A DNA stretch of 64,000 nucleotides, from positions 11,421,242 to 11,485,241 of the forward strand of contig OY811971.1 in assembly GCA_963681505.1 (NCBI GenBank), read 5' to 3'. The stretch is from Eunapius fragilis. Lineage: Eukaryota; Porifera; Demospongiae; Spongillida; Spongillidae. This document shows positions 18,991 through 28,324 of the stretch, one piece after another (within the stretch, counting starts at the first letter, position 1; every line of letters starts with the position of its first letter). Both the position numbers and the translations under genes were made by a program. The notes under the pieces are model-generated. The model had not been told where the DNA came from and searched no databases. It worked only from the letters and a program-made list of their open reading frames with translations.

Positions 18991-21900
18991 TCACTTGTGA
19001 CATCTCACTGATCTTCTGGGATTCCCTGGACCATACTCTGTGCCGGTTGGCATGCGGGGGTTTCGAGTAGATTTCTTTGGCAGACCTTGAGGTAAGGAAG
19101 GGATTGGAAGTTCTGGGGTTGCAGCCTTTGCTCCCTTTTCTGACTGTGCTGTATCCTCTGAGGGCTGGTTACCGGTTTCCAGTGTGGGTGAGGATGTTGG
19201 AGGTTCCCCAGGGTCGGTATCTTCATTTGCACCATACCTTGGCCTGAGCTGTTCGATATGACGTCGCCATGTACCCCCTTTTGGAAATACTCGAACATTC
19301 ACACTGCGGGTCCCAAACACTTTGGTGACAACAGCTGGCACCCATCTGGGGTCCTTGTCCCGTCGTGGACCACAGTACAGCGCATAGCATGAGCTTCCGA
19401 CCTTGTAAATGTGACGAACTGTTGCCTGGTTACTGATCTCCTCTGCCTGTGATTTTGTGGCTTCCCTGGCTTGCCTCCCTTGAAAGATATGTGCCGGTGA
19501 AGGGAGGAGAATGTCAATTTTGCTCCTTATTTGACGCCCATTGAGGAACTCGCTCGGGGAATATCCCACTGCCAGAGGGGTCCGACGGTACTGCATGAGA
19601 AACTCTTGAAGTGCAGTCTTAGGTGGGAGTGAGGACTTAACAAGAGCTTGTTTGAAAGTCTGCACGAGACGCTCTGCTGCTCCATTTGTGGCTGGGTGGT
19701 AGGGTGCACCTGTGAGGTGAATAATGCCCCTCTCCCGACACCATGCTTGAAACTCCTCCGAAGAGAATGATGTAGCATTGTCTGAGACGATTGTGTGCGG
19801 GTACCCAAAATGAGCAAAATCCTGTTCCAGCAAGTCTGTAGTGGCTTTGGTTGACGTTGAAGTAGTAGGATGGATACATGGGTATTTGGAATAGGCGTCC
19901 ACCAGTACCAACCAGTTGGTTCCCAGAAAATTAACTGCATGATCCACATGGATTCGGCTCCACGGCTTCTCTGGTAGCATCCAAGGGTGATTAGCAGGTT
20001 TGGCTGGTTTGGTTTGGTGTTCTGCACAGGTTTGGCACCAATGACATTGGTTTGTAATGTCTGTGTCAATCCGTGGCCAGTATACTGCTGTGCGGGCCAG
20101 TTGTTTCATTCTTTGGATTCCAAAGTGACCCAAATGAAGGAGTTCCAGGACTTGTGGCTGAAGACTGGGTGGGATGACAACTCTATTCCCATGAAGGAGA
20201 CATCCATGAACTGTAGAAAGTGACATTGCAAGCTTCCTGAACTGTTCCACCGAGTAGTCCTTTGCTTGGTCATCTGGAGTGACTTTTGCTGGCCATCCTC
20301 TGCAGTACCGCATCACACTTGAAATTACTGGGTCCTTGGCAGACTCTTTCGCCAAAACACCTGGATCAGATGGGTTTAACTGAAGACTGATGACTCTGAT
20401 AGTGCAGACCGTGTCAACGTCTGCCTCACTTTCCTCCCCATCAAAAGTGTGGTCTGGCCCCGCTGGAAGGCGACTGAGTACATCCGCATTGCCGTGGTCT
20501 GCCGTTCTTCTGTACTCGATGGAATAGTCGTATTGGCTGAGCATCAGCGCCCATCTTGCTAATCTGTTTGCAGCCAGTGCTGGAGTTGCTTTAGATGGAC
20601 CAAATAACGCTATCAGAGGCCTGTGATCGGTCACCAGGATGAAATGTCGACCATAGAGAAACTGGTGGAATTTCTTGAGGGCGAAGACGATAGCCAGGGC
20701 TTCCTTTTGAATCTGGCTATATCGACACTGAGTGTCTGTAAGAGTCTTAGAAATGTTGGCGATTGGACGTTCACTATCATCTGCATAGCGGTGGAATAAA
20801 ACTGCTCCAAGACCAACTTCTGAAGCATCACAGGATACCCCGACAGGGAGTGACGGGTCAAAGTGGGCAAGAACTGTATCAGCACAGAGCATGTCCTTCA
20901 GCTTCTGGAATGTTGCCTGTTCTTCCGCACCCCATTTCCATTGGATTTCCTTCTTGGTTAACCGGTAGAGTGGTTCCGTGGTGGTGGCCAGATTGGGTAG
21001 GAACTTATTGTAGAACTGGACAGATCCAAGAAAAGAGCGTAGAGTTGGGACATCTGTAGGAGGTGGCATCCTCACAATTGCGTCAACTTTGTGTCCCTTT
21101 GCAATACCTTGGTTAGAGATCATGAATCCCAGGTACTCAACAGATGGTTGTGCAAAAGAACATTTCTCTAAGCGACACCTCAGCCCTTTTTCTTGCAGTC
21201 GTGAAAACAGTGCCCGAAGGTTTTGGAGATGGTCTGAAGCGGAGGCACCACTGACAAGAAGGTCATCCAGGTAGACAATGACACCCTGAAGGTCTGCTGT
21301 CAGTTTGTCCATGACTTCCTGAAAATACCCTGGAGCTAAGCTGATGCCAAAAGGAAATCGACATTGCAGCAACACACCTCTATGAGTGCTGAGAGCTAGT
21401 CGTTTCTGACTTTCTGGGCCCAACTTGATTTGGTTATACGCGTCTGCCAGATCCACCTTTGAAAATCCGTAGCCACCAGACAGCTTCCGCATTAAATCCT
21501 CAGGAAGAGGCATAGGATAGCGGTGAGTCTCCAGTTGTGAATTGACAGTAACTGAGTAGTCTCCACACACTCGTATCTTTGCTGGCTGACCCGGGGCACT
21601 TTTCTTCCGAATTGGAACAACTGGTGTACCATAGTCATTGAACTGAACGGGCTTCCACACTCCTTTAGCAATTCCTGCATCATAAGCTTGGTTCAGGTCG
21701 TCCTGAATTGCGAATGGAACTGGACGTGGCTTACGGAAGATTGGTGCAGCATCTTCCTTGAATTTCACTTCCAGTTCGAAACCTTCCAAACACCCTAGTT
21801 CTTGTTTGAAGAGATCCGGAATTTCTTCGCAGAGTCCTTTACATGCCATTTGAAGAGCTACATCTGGCTTGAGGTTGTCGAAGATAGGTTTGACCACTTT

Positions 21901-23223
21901 GTGGTCATCTTGCCTGTCCTTCGAAGGGACTCGTACAAGTAGAAGGGCTTGAACGTTGATACCAAGCTTGACAATGGCATCCCGGCCTAACAAGTTCAAT
22001 CGTGGAGAATTGGTGACAGTGAAAGTGAGAGTGATGTTCTTTGAATCTTCTCCCTGCAGTGAGGTGACAGCTTCAAAGGTACCCAGGGTGTGCAGAGGCT
22101 GGCCGTTGGCCACTTCATAGCGACATGTGGGCGGCTTGAGGGACGGTTTCCCAAGTTTCCCCCAGAAGTCTTGAGAGCAGAAATTGTCTGCTGCACCAGT
22201 ATCCACTTCAAAGATGAAGTCCTGGCCCTGGATCCAAACCTGCTGTTCAAGTTGCGGAACTGAACTGATACTATTCACTGTCTTGAACTCCCGTCTGGTG
22301 ATGATCTTCACTGGTTGAGTACCCTTTCTCTTCTGGAGACATGCACTCTCAATATGCCCCAGTTTCTGACAGAAGTGACAGGTGCTGGTCTTGAACGGAC
22401 AGTCCTTTGATGCATGTTCTGTCTTGCCACACCTGGGACAGGTTCCCTTTGGAAAATCTCTTTTCCTGTGACTACCAAACTTGGAACTCCGGTTTGGATT
22501 GGCTGGATAAGGCTTCTTAGTAGCTTGGATATTATGAACAGCTGTCTGCTTAGCCCCATATACCGTCTCCTTTGCAACCCTGGCAGCGTCTTCAGTCTCT
22601 ACTGCGGTTGAAATAGCCTTGGCAAAAGTGAGCTCACTGTCCTTCACTTTGAAGAGAGCTTTGAGAACTGCTTCGTTATTGACCGAGCACATGAAACGCG
22701 TGCGCATGGCTTCATCAAGAGGGTCTGTGATTGAAGGAAAATCGCACGTCACAGCGTCTTGGCGAATTCTCGCGGCGAGTTCATGAATCGTCTCCCCGGG
22801 CTTACGCTGCATCTCGGACCAGAATTTGAAGCGTTCTCTGACTATGTACCTTGAAGGATCGAATTGGCTCTTCATGAAGTCTGTGATTTCGTCGATTGTG
22901 AGGTCGTTGATGCCTTTTGATGGCGACTGTTGCGAAGCGAGGTTACACAGCAACTTGTAGGTTACCTTAGATTGGCTCGTAAGGAAAACCTGCGCGGTTT
23001 TGTCTTCCGGTACCGAGTTTGCCCCAATGAACGTATGGAACCGTGCCAGATAGTCCGTCCATAGCTCCGATGTCGAGTCGAATGGTGGGAAGGTAGGGAA
23101 GGAAGTTGCGGGCATGGGCTTACTCAGTCCTTTAGCGATTGCTGCGACGAGCGCTTCTGTTTGTTCTCGCTGTGAGTCCATCTGCCGCTGGAAGAGCTTG
23201 ATAAGTTCGCTTAGTTCTGCCAT
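18991..23223 (-). CDS. Gag-Pol polyprotein, Mag-like Gypsy
   Basis: 1410 residues, no internal stop. Gag about 1-300 with two CCHC knuckles (CPRCGKTEHASKDC about 262-275, CHFCQKLGHIESAC about 282-295). Protease motif FEVDTGAAD about 338-346. Reverse transcriptase about 500-700 with the active site YLDDLL at 651-656. RNase H CDASEVGLGA about 798. Integrase with an HHCC zinc domain (about 1030-1066), and catalytic D about 1094, D about 1148 (SDNA) and E about 1184 (AAERL), with 35 residues between the last two. Gag and pol share one frame, as in many Mag-lineage elements. The start ATG lies just 3' of the primer-binding site. Proteins act in cytoplasmic particles and the integrase in the nucleus. 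Confidence 0.97.
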   Translation of the reverse strand: MAELSELIKLFQRQMDSQREQTEALVAAIAKGLSKPMPATSFPTFPPFDSTSELWTDYLARFHTFIGANSVPEDKTAQVFLTSQSKVTYKLLCNLASQQSPSKGINDLTIDEITDFMKSQFDPSRYIVRERFKFWSEMQRKPGETIHELAARIRQDAVTCDFPSITDPLDEAMRTRFMCSVNNEAVLKALFKVKDSELTFAKAISTAVETEDAARVAKETVYGAKQTAVHNIQATKKPYPANPNRSSKFGSHRKRDFPKGTCPRCGKTEHASKDCPFKTSTCHFCQKLGHIESACLQKRKGTQPVKIITRREFKTVNSISSVPQLEQQVWIQGQDFIFEVDTGAADNFCSQDFWGKLGKPSLKPPTCRYEVANGQPLHTLGTFEAVTSLQGEDSKNITLTFTVTNSPRLNLLGRDAIVKLGINVQALLLVRVPSKDRQDDHKVVKPIFDNLKPDVALQMACKGLCEEIPDLFKQELGCLEGFELEVKFKEDAAPIFRKPRPVPFAIQDDLNQAYDAGIAKGVWKPVQFNDYGTPVVPIRKKSAPGQPAKIRVCGDYSVTVNSQLETHRYPMPLPEDLMRKLSGGYGFSKVDLADAYNQIKLGPESQKRLALSTHRGVLLQCRFPFGISLAPGYFQEVMDKLTADLQGVIVYLDDLLVSGASASDHLQNLRALFSRLQEKGLRCRLEKCSFAQPSVEYLGFMISNQGIAKGHKVDAIVRMPPPTDVPTLRSFLGSVQFYNKFLPNLATTTEPLYRLTKKEIQWKWGAEEQATFQKLKDMLCADTVLAHFDPSLPVGVSCDASEVGLGAVLFHRYADDSERPIANISKTLTDTQCRYSQIQKEALAIVFALKKFHQFLYGRHFILVTDHRPLIALFGPSKATPALAANRLARWALMLSQYDYSIEYRRTADHGNADVLSRLPAGPDHTFDGEESEADVDTVCTIRVISLQLNPSDPGVLAKESAKDPVISSVMRYCRGWPAKVTPDDQAKDYSVEQFRKLAMSLSTVHGCLLHGNRVVIPPSLQPQVLELLHLGHFGIQRMKQLARTAVYWPRIDTDITNQCHWCQTCAEHQTKPAKPANHPWMLPEKPWSRIHVDHAVNFLGTNWLVLVDAYSKYPCIHPTTSTSTKATTDLLEQDFAHFGYPHTIVSDNATSFSSEEFQAWCRERGIIHLTGAPYHPATNGAAERLVQTFKQALVKSSLPPKTALQEFLMQYRRTPLAVGYSPSEFLNGRQIRSKIDILLPSPAHIFQGRQAREATKSQAEEISNQATVRHIYKVGSSCYALYCGPRRDKDPRWVPAVVTKVFGTRSVNVRVFPKGGTWRRHIEQLRPRYGANEDTDPGEPPTSSPTLETGNQPSEDTAQSEKGAKAATPELPIPSLPQGLPKKSTRNPRMPTGTEYGPGNPRRSVRCHK

Positions 23224-23230
23224 GATAGTT

Positions 23231-23249
23231 GATCCTGCCGACTACGCCA
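23231..23249 (-). promoter_or_regulatory. Primer-binding site, tRNA-Ser
   Basis: On the + strand GATCCTGCCGACTACGCCA equals the 3' end of a eukaryotic tRNA-Ser (AGA type) including CCA, apart from the first bases. It lies 8 bp inside the 5' LTR, where reverse transcription would be primed. tRNA-Ser priming is known in the Mag lineage. Confidence 0.85.
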
Positions 23250-23257
23250 ATAAATCC

Positions 23258-23477
23258 TGTCGTGTTTCTGAACACCACACGTAGGATTCACAAATTGATA
23301 CAATCACGGCAGCAACGAACACACGTGAACAGAGAACAAACACAACGCACACCAAGAACTGATAAGACTGAATTGCACGTGTTCCTAAGCACCTTATAAG
23401 GAAATAGGTAAAACTAAATGTTCTAGAAGGTACAAAGTACACGATCTATGAATACGATTATAACTAAGACCACAACA
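23258..23477 (-). repeat. 5' LTR of the Gypsy/Mag element
   Basis: 220 bp, TGT...ACA, followed by the target duplication GTCAG. It would carry the promoter for the minus-strand transcript. Confidence 0.95.
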
Positions 23478-23618
23478 GTCAGGTAGTAGGGTGACAAGCC
23501 CGACCAAACGGGCCGCCCGACTATGCAAATGTTGCATACACAGCTTTTTAATGTTAATACAACATGCCATAACATACCTTTGGGTGGTAGTGGTAGTTCT
23601 GTGACCCCTGCGGTACCG

Positions 23619-25671
23619 CTAGGTACTTTGACAAATCGCGTAAGTGGGTCCGTAAATCGATGATCTAAAACTACGTCGAAAACTGGACCCGTATTTCGTA
23701 AAGTTTGAAAAAGGTCTTAACAAGCGACGAAACTTGTTCGATTCTCTGCACGGCTAGTCCGACTACACAGCTTGACTTAGTTAGCCAATTAGTTGTAGAA
23801 TGCAACACCATTGCCTAATTTCGAGCTGGTTCCGGATCTATATTTGTTTTGACGCATTGAATTCGTAGTATAACTTCGGGAATGAATCTTGACTCTAATT
23901 GTGAGCCAACTATCACGGGATGTATATTGTTATTTAAATCAGGTATTGAATCGTCATACTACAAAGTATGAGGACGTTTGGATGATGCCCAAAGGGTGCT
24001 TTAACTACCCAGGCGTTTTGTGTTGGTCTGCATGAAAAAAGAACACACAAGCTTATGTAAATGTATCTTTATATTTTAACTAATTAGGTTTAATTAGATT
24101 CTTTGTCTACAAAGCTTAAGCACATAGCCATTTCATACAATAAAATATTTTGTGACTACCCTATTTATTGCACACCCCATTCATTGATCAACTAAGTTGT
24201 TAATGACATTACGTTGAAGATTGAACTAATTTTTCTAATTCTGTCGTTGTAACATTGCAATTCGATGATGCCCACGCAGTGTTCTTTTCAAGCCAAATAT
24301 TCATATTTAATTGGATGCATGTGTAATTACTGATGCGCATCTGCGCAACCAATGCTTTGTTGCTATTTAGAATGAAGATAGTTATTGATCTCAAGAGGCT
24401 CATTAATGAATATATGTAAAAGGATGTGAGTAAGCATGGATCCCTTCTAGCTCCTGATATAAGAAATGGCTTACTGCATTTTGAATTGCCTTAAAATGAA
24501 TCCCAAACAAATACATTCAACGATCCACTTTCATCGGTCAATGCTCTGCACACTAGCCAAACTGACACTTCCCAATCCATACCAATAAACCTTAGATCTA
24601 GCTACACTATATATGAGGTAAGAAAAAGTGCTTTTTTTACATTAAAAAAATGGAATTTGATTACACATGTACATCAAATCAGGTTGAGTACTTGCTAGTG
24701 TTAAAATGCTAAACCATACAGTATCTTCAAAGTGCAATGATTAAGTTGGCCCACACGAAAGTGGGATTTCTATATAGCAAAGTTAAAAGTAAGATCATTA
24801 AAACACTGCTATGATTGTGTTGTTTCACCCACAGGATGAACAGCAAGATAATTTTTGCTAAACACAGGTCAGGTATGCTGGACAAAAAGTTAAGAATCAG
24901 AAGAATAAGGATACATTTAAGAGAAGTATTGGAAAAAAATTTGTAGAGAAAGAAGATTATTTCCTACCTAACTACAATATTAAATATTTTGTCAGATATA
25001 TGGTGTCTACATTTACATCTTTGGTAGAAGAATGTACTCTGATAATGGGCATGTAGTTTGTGTGCCTTTTACAATGCCAAAATTCCTAAAGTCATTGTAA
25101 CCTATTGGAAGTTGAAGAAGATGGGGATAAGTGAACTGAATACATGAATCTATTTGTACGTGTATTGTACATAGTGTGGTGTTTTTGATAATTATGTTTC
25201 TTATGTCAGCTTTGCATTAAAAATTGTACTAGCAGTTAGATTTATATCAGTTAGTACCATACTTCTAATCACTCAGTACATATAGTTATATGTGTACTAT
25301 TTGCAGAATAACCTTAATTCTTATCATGACCAATGGTAAGTGTTAGTTACTTATTGAAGCAAAATCCAATGCATCCCTATGTATGATATCAGCAAGACTA
25401 TGTATATTAAAGTTTTGGTTAAGGCTGCACACTTATTTATATCTCTATACTGATTATAAACTCAACCGGGACAGTTTTTGTTTTGCGTACCCTATCAATT
25501 CACGTACATTCGCGATCATTTCATTTGTGATCTTTCGAATGGCGTGGTGCTCGCAACGAAACGCATCACCATGAATATAAGGTATCTTTGGGATGTAGAT
25601 TTTTTGCTCTTTCCAACGATATATAATATGCGGCTTAAATCCCAATTTCAAAAAAATATCTAAGTACCTAG
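23619..25671. mobile_element. Unclassified 2.05-kb TIR element
   Basis: The ends are CTAGGTACTTTGA and, reversed, CTAGGTACTTAGA: inverted repeats of about 13 bp with one mismatch. TACCG flanks both sides (23614-23618, 25672-25676), and copy 1 has the empty site with a single TACCG at about 16209. No transposase is recognised. Two + strand open stretches could be exons: about 24496-24618 (polar, ending at GAG before GTAAGA) and about 24890-25020 (K-rich, ending near a GTAGAA donor). The class is open; 5-bp duplications occur in some hAT and in Transib elements. Confidence 0.8.
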
Positions 25672-25935
25672 TACCGCGTCCTCTCGGAAGCACATTTAGC
25701 CAATCGGACAGCGGGGTCATTCCAATACCGACTCTATTTAGACGCTTTAATGGCAGCTGAATTGTCCTCGTATTTCTGTCTATTATCAGCGCGGTTTGCC
25801 TCGAGGTCCTCTTCATATCGCCGCCTTTTAGCAGCACGGTTCTCCTCCAGGTCCTTTTCATATAGCCACCTTTTAGCAGCACGGTTCTCCTCGAGGTCCT
25901 CTTCATATCGCCGCCTTTTAGCAGATCGCTTATAG
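25672..25935 (-). pseudogene. Truncated repeat-protein ORF of composite copy 2
   Basis: On the minus strand this reads the degenerate 15-residue units (KRRRYEEDLEENRAAK-like, three copies) and the tail YWNDPAVRLAKCASER, as in copy 1 at 16210-16480. The whole DSYKADPEKKKAS array and the start are missing because an hAT relic replaces them. Confidence 0.65.
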
Positions 25936-26760
25936 ATGGTGGCTGGTTTTGATTTAACTGAGAAAATTCCCTTTCAGAGGGAGCACTGGACGCGGGAATG
26001 GCTAAATACTTTAGGGCTAGCAGAGCAATGTGAGGGAAGTTGGCTTCATGGTCGCTCCACCATTGCATCACGTCGTTAACGCGCCAGTTGTTTTGTGGTT
26101 CCAGCATATAGCGCTTGAACTCTTCTTCTATGGTGTCCCTCGCGCTCCTGTTTGCTACCCCAATAAGGATCTCTGGATCTTTGGTAGCAGTACATGACTG
26201 CAGCGGAATGCATGCGCATTGAATGCAGTTGAAATTTGCATGCACTAGTATAAAGTTGGTTCGCAGACACGCAGTCGTAGTAACGATAAAACATTATATG
26301 TGAGTGCGTTCTGCATGCATGTGCATATGGTAAATACAGTTGTGGGCTTCAAGCAGGTGCTTTTTCATTCGGGTTGTCGAACCATCAACACGTGAAACCC
26401 ACGTTATATATACCTGCCTTTTGGCACAATGCGCATAGACCCCACTTGTCGCAATCGGAACGGGGTGACAGCTTGTAGTGCTTCCACAACCAGGAGTTGA
26501 TAAATTTGGAACAGCTGGGATGAATCGTAACCTTGGCAGCACTGTCATTAGGCTTGGTCAATACGTTTCTTTTCTTCAAAGCAGGTGGTTCTTCTGAAAC
26601 GTCTGCAGAATCGGCACAATCATTTATAAGTGTTTCTTCAGACAGTTCCGCGACAGGACTCAGGCCAAACCCAGCAGACATTGACTCAGAAGTCAGAATT
26701 CGGGAGGAAACGAAAGCACATGCAATAGAAAGCCAAAAGCAATTGCACTGAGCATCTATA
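25936..26760 (-). pseudogene. hAT relic: BED finger fused to dimerisation domain
   Basis: At 26294-26681 the minus strand encodes a BED-type zinc finger in two frames (WGLCALCQKAG, then MKKHLLEAHN). At 25936-26180 it encodes the hAT C-terminal dimerisation domain (ALKYLAIPASSAPSEREFS). The catalytic core between them is gone, and the BED finger is frameshifted near 26390. This is the profile of an internally deleted, non-autonomous hAT. I could not fix its ends. A larger ORF continues into the composite repeat only because no stop happens to occur. Confidence 0.75.
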
Positions 26761-27336
26761 TATCTATAGTGTGACTCATAAACCTAAAATCCAAGCACCA
26801 AATGAAATCCAAGCAACAAAATCCAACCCACAAGATCCTAGCAACGAGTAATGATATACAGTTAAATATCGTTACCCGGCGGTGTCGGAGTACGTCTTAT
26901 TATCAAATTGTCACTTCGGATGTATGAATACGGCATTGTGTCCTGTCTCACAGATTCCCACTCCTAGGACATCCAACAAATTTTCTTCGTGGCCAACCGG
27001 CAGTTGACCGTCAAAATTTTTGGCGGTCGACGGTTATTACCCCAATAAGGCTGACGGTTAAATGGTTTCGCGAATTAATTCAATTATCCACTTTTCCTGA
27101 CGGTCACGGACACGGTCAAGCCAACGTATCGTCTAGTTTGACGGTTTTGACGGTTGGCGGGCGAACCGCGGCATCACTGGGTGGAAGTTTCGGCACGTTA
27201 AGAACGCGAAGAAAAGGGGGACGCGCTCAAGTATATGTACCTGTTACAGAAGGCCTAACCTTGTCCGTGCCTGTTCCAGATGTTATATCTGTACAACCTT
27301 CTAAACGTGTCTGTTGTATAAAAATTCTAAGTGCTA

Positions 27337-27575
27337 TAGAGGGGTTGCAGTGTCATCCCGGGAAGGTTGCCGCCATGTTTGTTTGGTGTCGCCGCCATGT
27401 TTATTGGTGTCCTAACTATTAAACGTCATCGTTTATAAATGCGTGTCACGTACGTGAACGTACGTGCTCGACACTTATTGAAAAAATCAATGGTTAGGGC
27501 ACCAAAAAACATGGCGGCGATTGTTATTGCTATTGTTATGAACCTTCCCGGGATGACACTGCAACCCCTCTATAC
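27337..27575. mobile_element. Foldback MITE, 34-bp arms plus inner inverted blocks
   Basis: CTATAGAGGGGTTGCAGTG...CCCGGGAAGGTT on the left returns as AACCTTCCCGGG...CACTGCAACCCC on the right. GCCGCCATGTTT and TTGGTGTCCTAACTATT also return as reverse complements further in, so the whole 240 bp can fold. Confidence 0.85.
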
Positions 27576-27807
27576 CATGGATTATTTAGAGATATACGTA
27601 TTCGAACCGCTTGTAAGGATTCGTTCGAGGATTGCGCGCGTTAATTAGTGTTGATTGGCCCCGTTTCCAATCCCTCTATATATTATCTCTGGGCATTCCT
27701 ACAGTTTAGGTTTCGGCGATTAAATTCACGTTGAAAGGTTTCGAGGTCCAACGGCTGATTTAGACATTATGATAGTCAGTAGATCCAGGCAGTAAGGCTT
27801 CCTGCTT

Positions 27808-27976
27808 GATGTGAGCACGCGAGCAAATGCTATTTTACCGCCAAAACTTAAAAACCTTGCTCGGGGTTTACAAATTGTAAACCCCGAGCAAGGTTTTTAA
27901 GTTTTGGCGGTAAAACCCCGAGCAAGGTTTTTAAGTTTTGGCGGTAAAATAGCATTTGCTCGCGTGCTCACGTCAA
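27808..27976. repeat. Palindrome with an internal tandem copy
   Basis: GAGCACGCGAGCAAATGCTATTTTACC returns in reverse complement at the right end. The core AAACCCCGAGCAAGGTTTTT with AAGTTTTGGCGG appears three times, one inverted. The right arm holds one extra copy of a ~38-bp block. Confidence 0.9.
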
Positions 27977-28309
27977 AACCACATACTCCGATGCCGCTGC
28001 CTCTGGTGTCTCTCACAACCACAATCATGGTCTCACACAGTGAGTACCTTTGAATATTTGTCAGTGCGCCACCATCTTGTTTCCGATCCCAACGTGTACG
28101 CGGCCTCGAAAGGAGCGCTAAGACTGCATGGCTCATTATATTATGCAACAACCATTCGAACGATGACTGGACTATAGCAATGTATTGCCCACGTGATCCG
28201 TTTCCAATCCTGTGTATTAGAATATCTATGCCAAGTGTCACGTGCTGAACACGCGCACATAAACAAGAGATATCTACTGTAGTAGAAAATATTTGTCCAG
28301 CTGCAAATA

Positions 28310-28324
28310 TGGACAAGGCGAAGG
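28310..28324 (+). CDS. Candidate 5' exon (MDKAK)
   Basis: ATGGACAAGGCGAAG is followed by a GTAAGC donor and can join in phase 0 to an AG at 28530-28531, giving MDKAK-EVVFDCNDW. The acceptor has no pyrimidine tract, so the start could instead be the ATG at 28638. Confidence 0.35.

Larger units (their letters stand above)
18721..23482 (-). mobile_element. Intact Gypsy/Mag-type LTR retrotransposon
   Basis: The element is 18726-23477 with 5-bp target duplications GTCAG at 18721-18725 and 23478-23482. The LTRs are 219-220 bp, begin TGT and end ACA, and differ at only a few positions. The uninterrupted target is seen in copy 1 at about 16062 (GTTTGGTCAGGTAGTAGG). One 1410-codon gag-pol ORF is open throughout. 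The primer-binding site matches the tRNA-Ser 3' end. All this points to a recent, possibly active insertion. Confidence 0.97.
17788..25935 (-). repeat. Composite repeat, copy 2, split by two insertions
   Basis: The pieces 17788-18725, 23478-23618 and 25672-25935 are collinear with copy 1. They are separated by the Gypsy/Mag element (18726-23477) and by a 2.05-kb TIR element (23619-25671), each with a 5-bp target duplication that is single in copy 1. The repeat-protein ORF of this copy is truncated at about 25935, where an hAT relic begins, so only the RRYEEDLEE part remains. Confidence 0.8.
26761..28305. other. Intergenic DNA with two foldback elements
   Basis: No gene seen. It contains the inverted repeats at 27337-27575 and 27808-27976, listed separately. 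The rest is unique AT-rich sequence with a few G+C-rich words. Confidence 0.6.

Noticed and set aside
25454-26245. 263-codon minus-strand ORF as one protein
   Set aside because: It joins an hAT dimerisation domain, an off-frame reading of the repeat-protein ORF and the end of the 2.05-kb TIR element across three boundaries, so it is a chance fusion.
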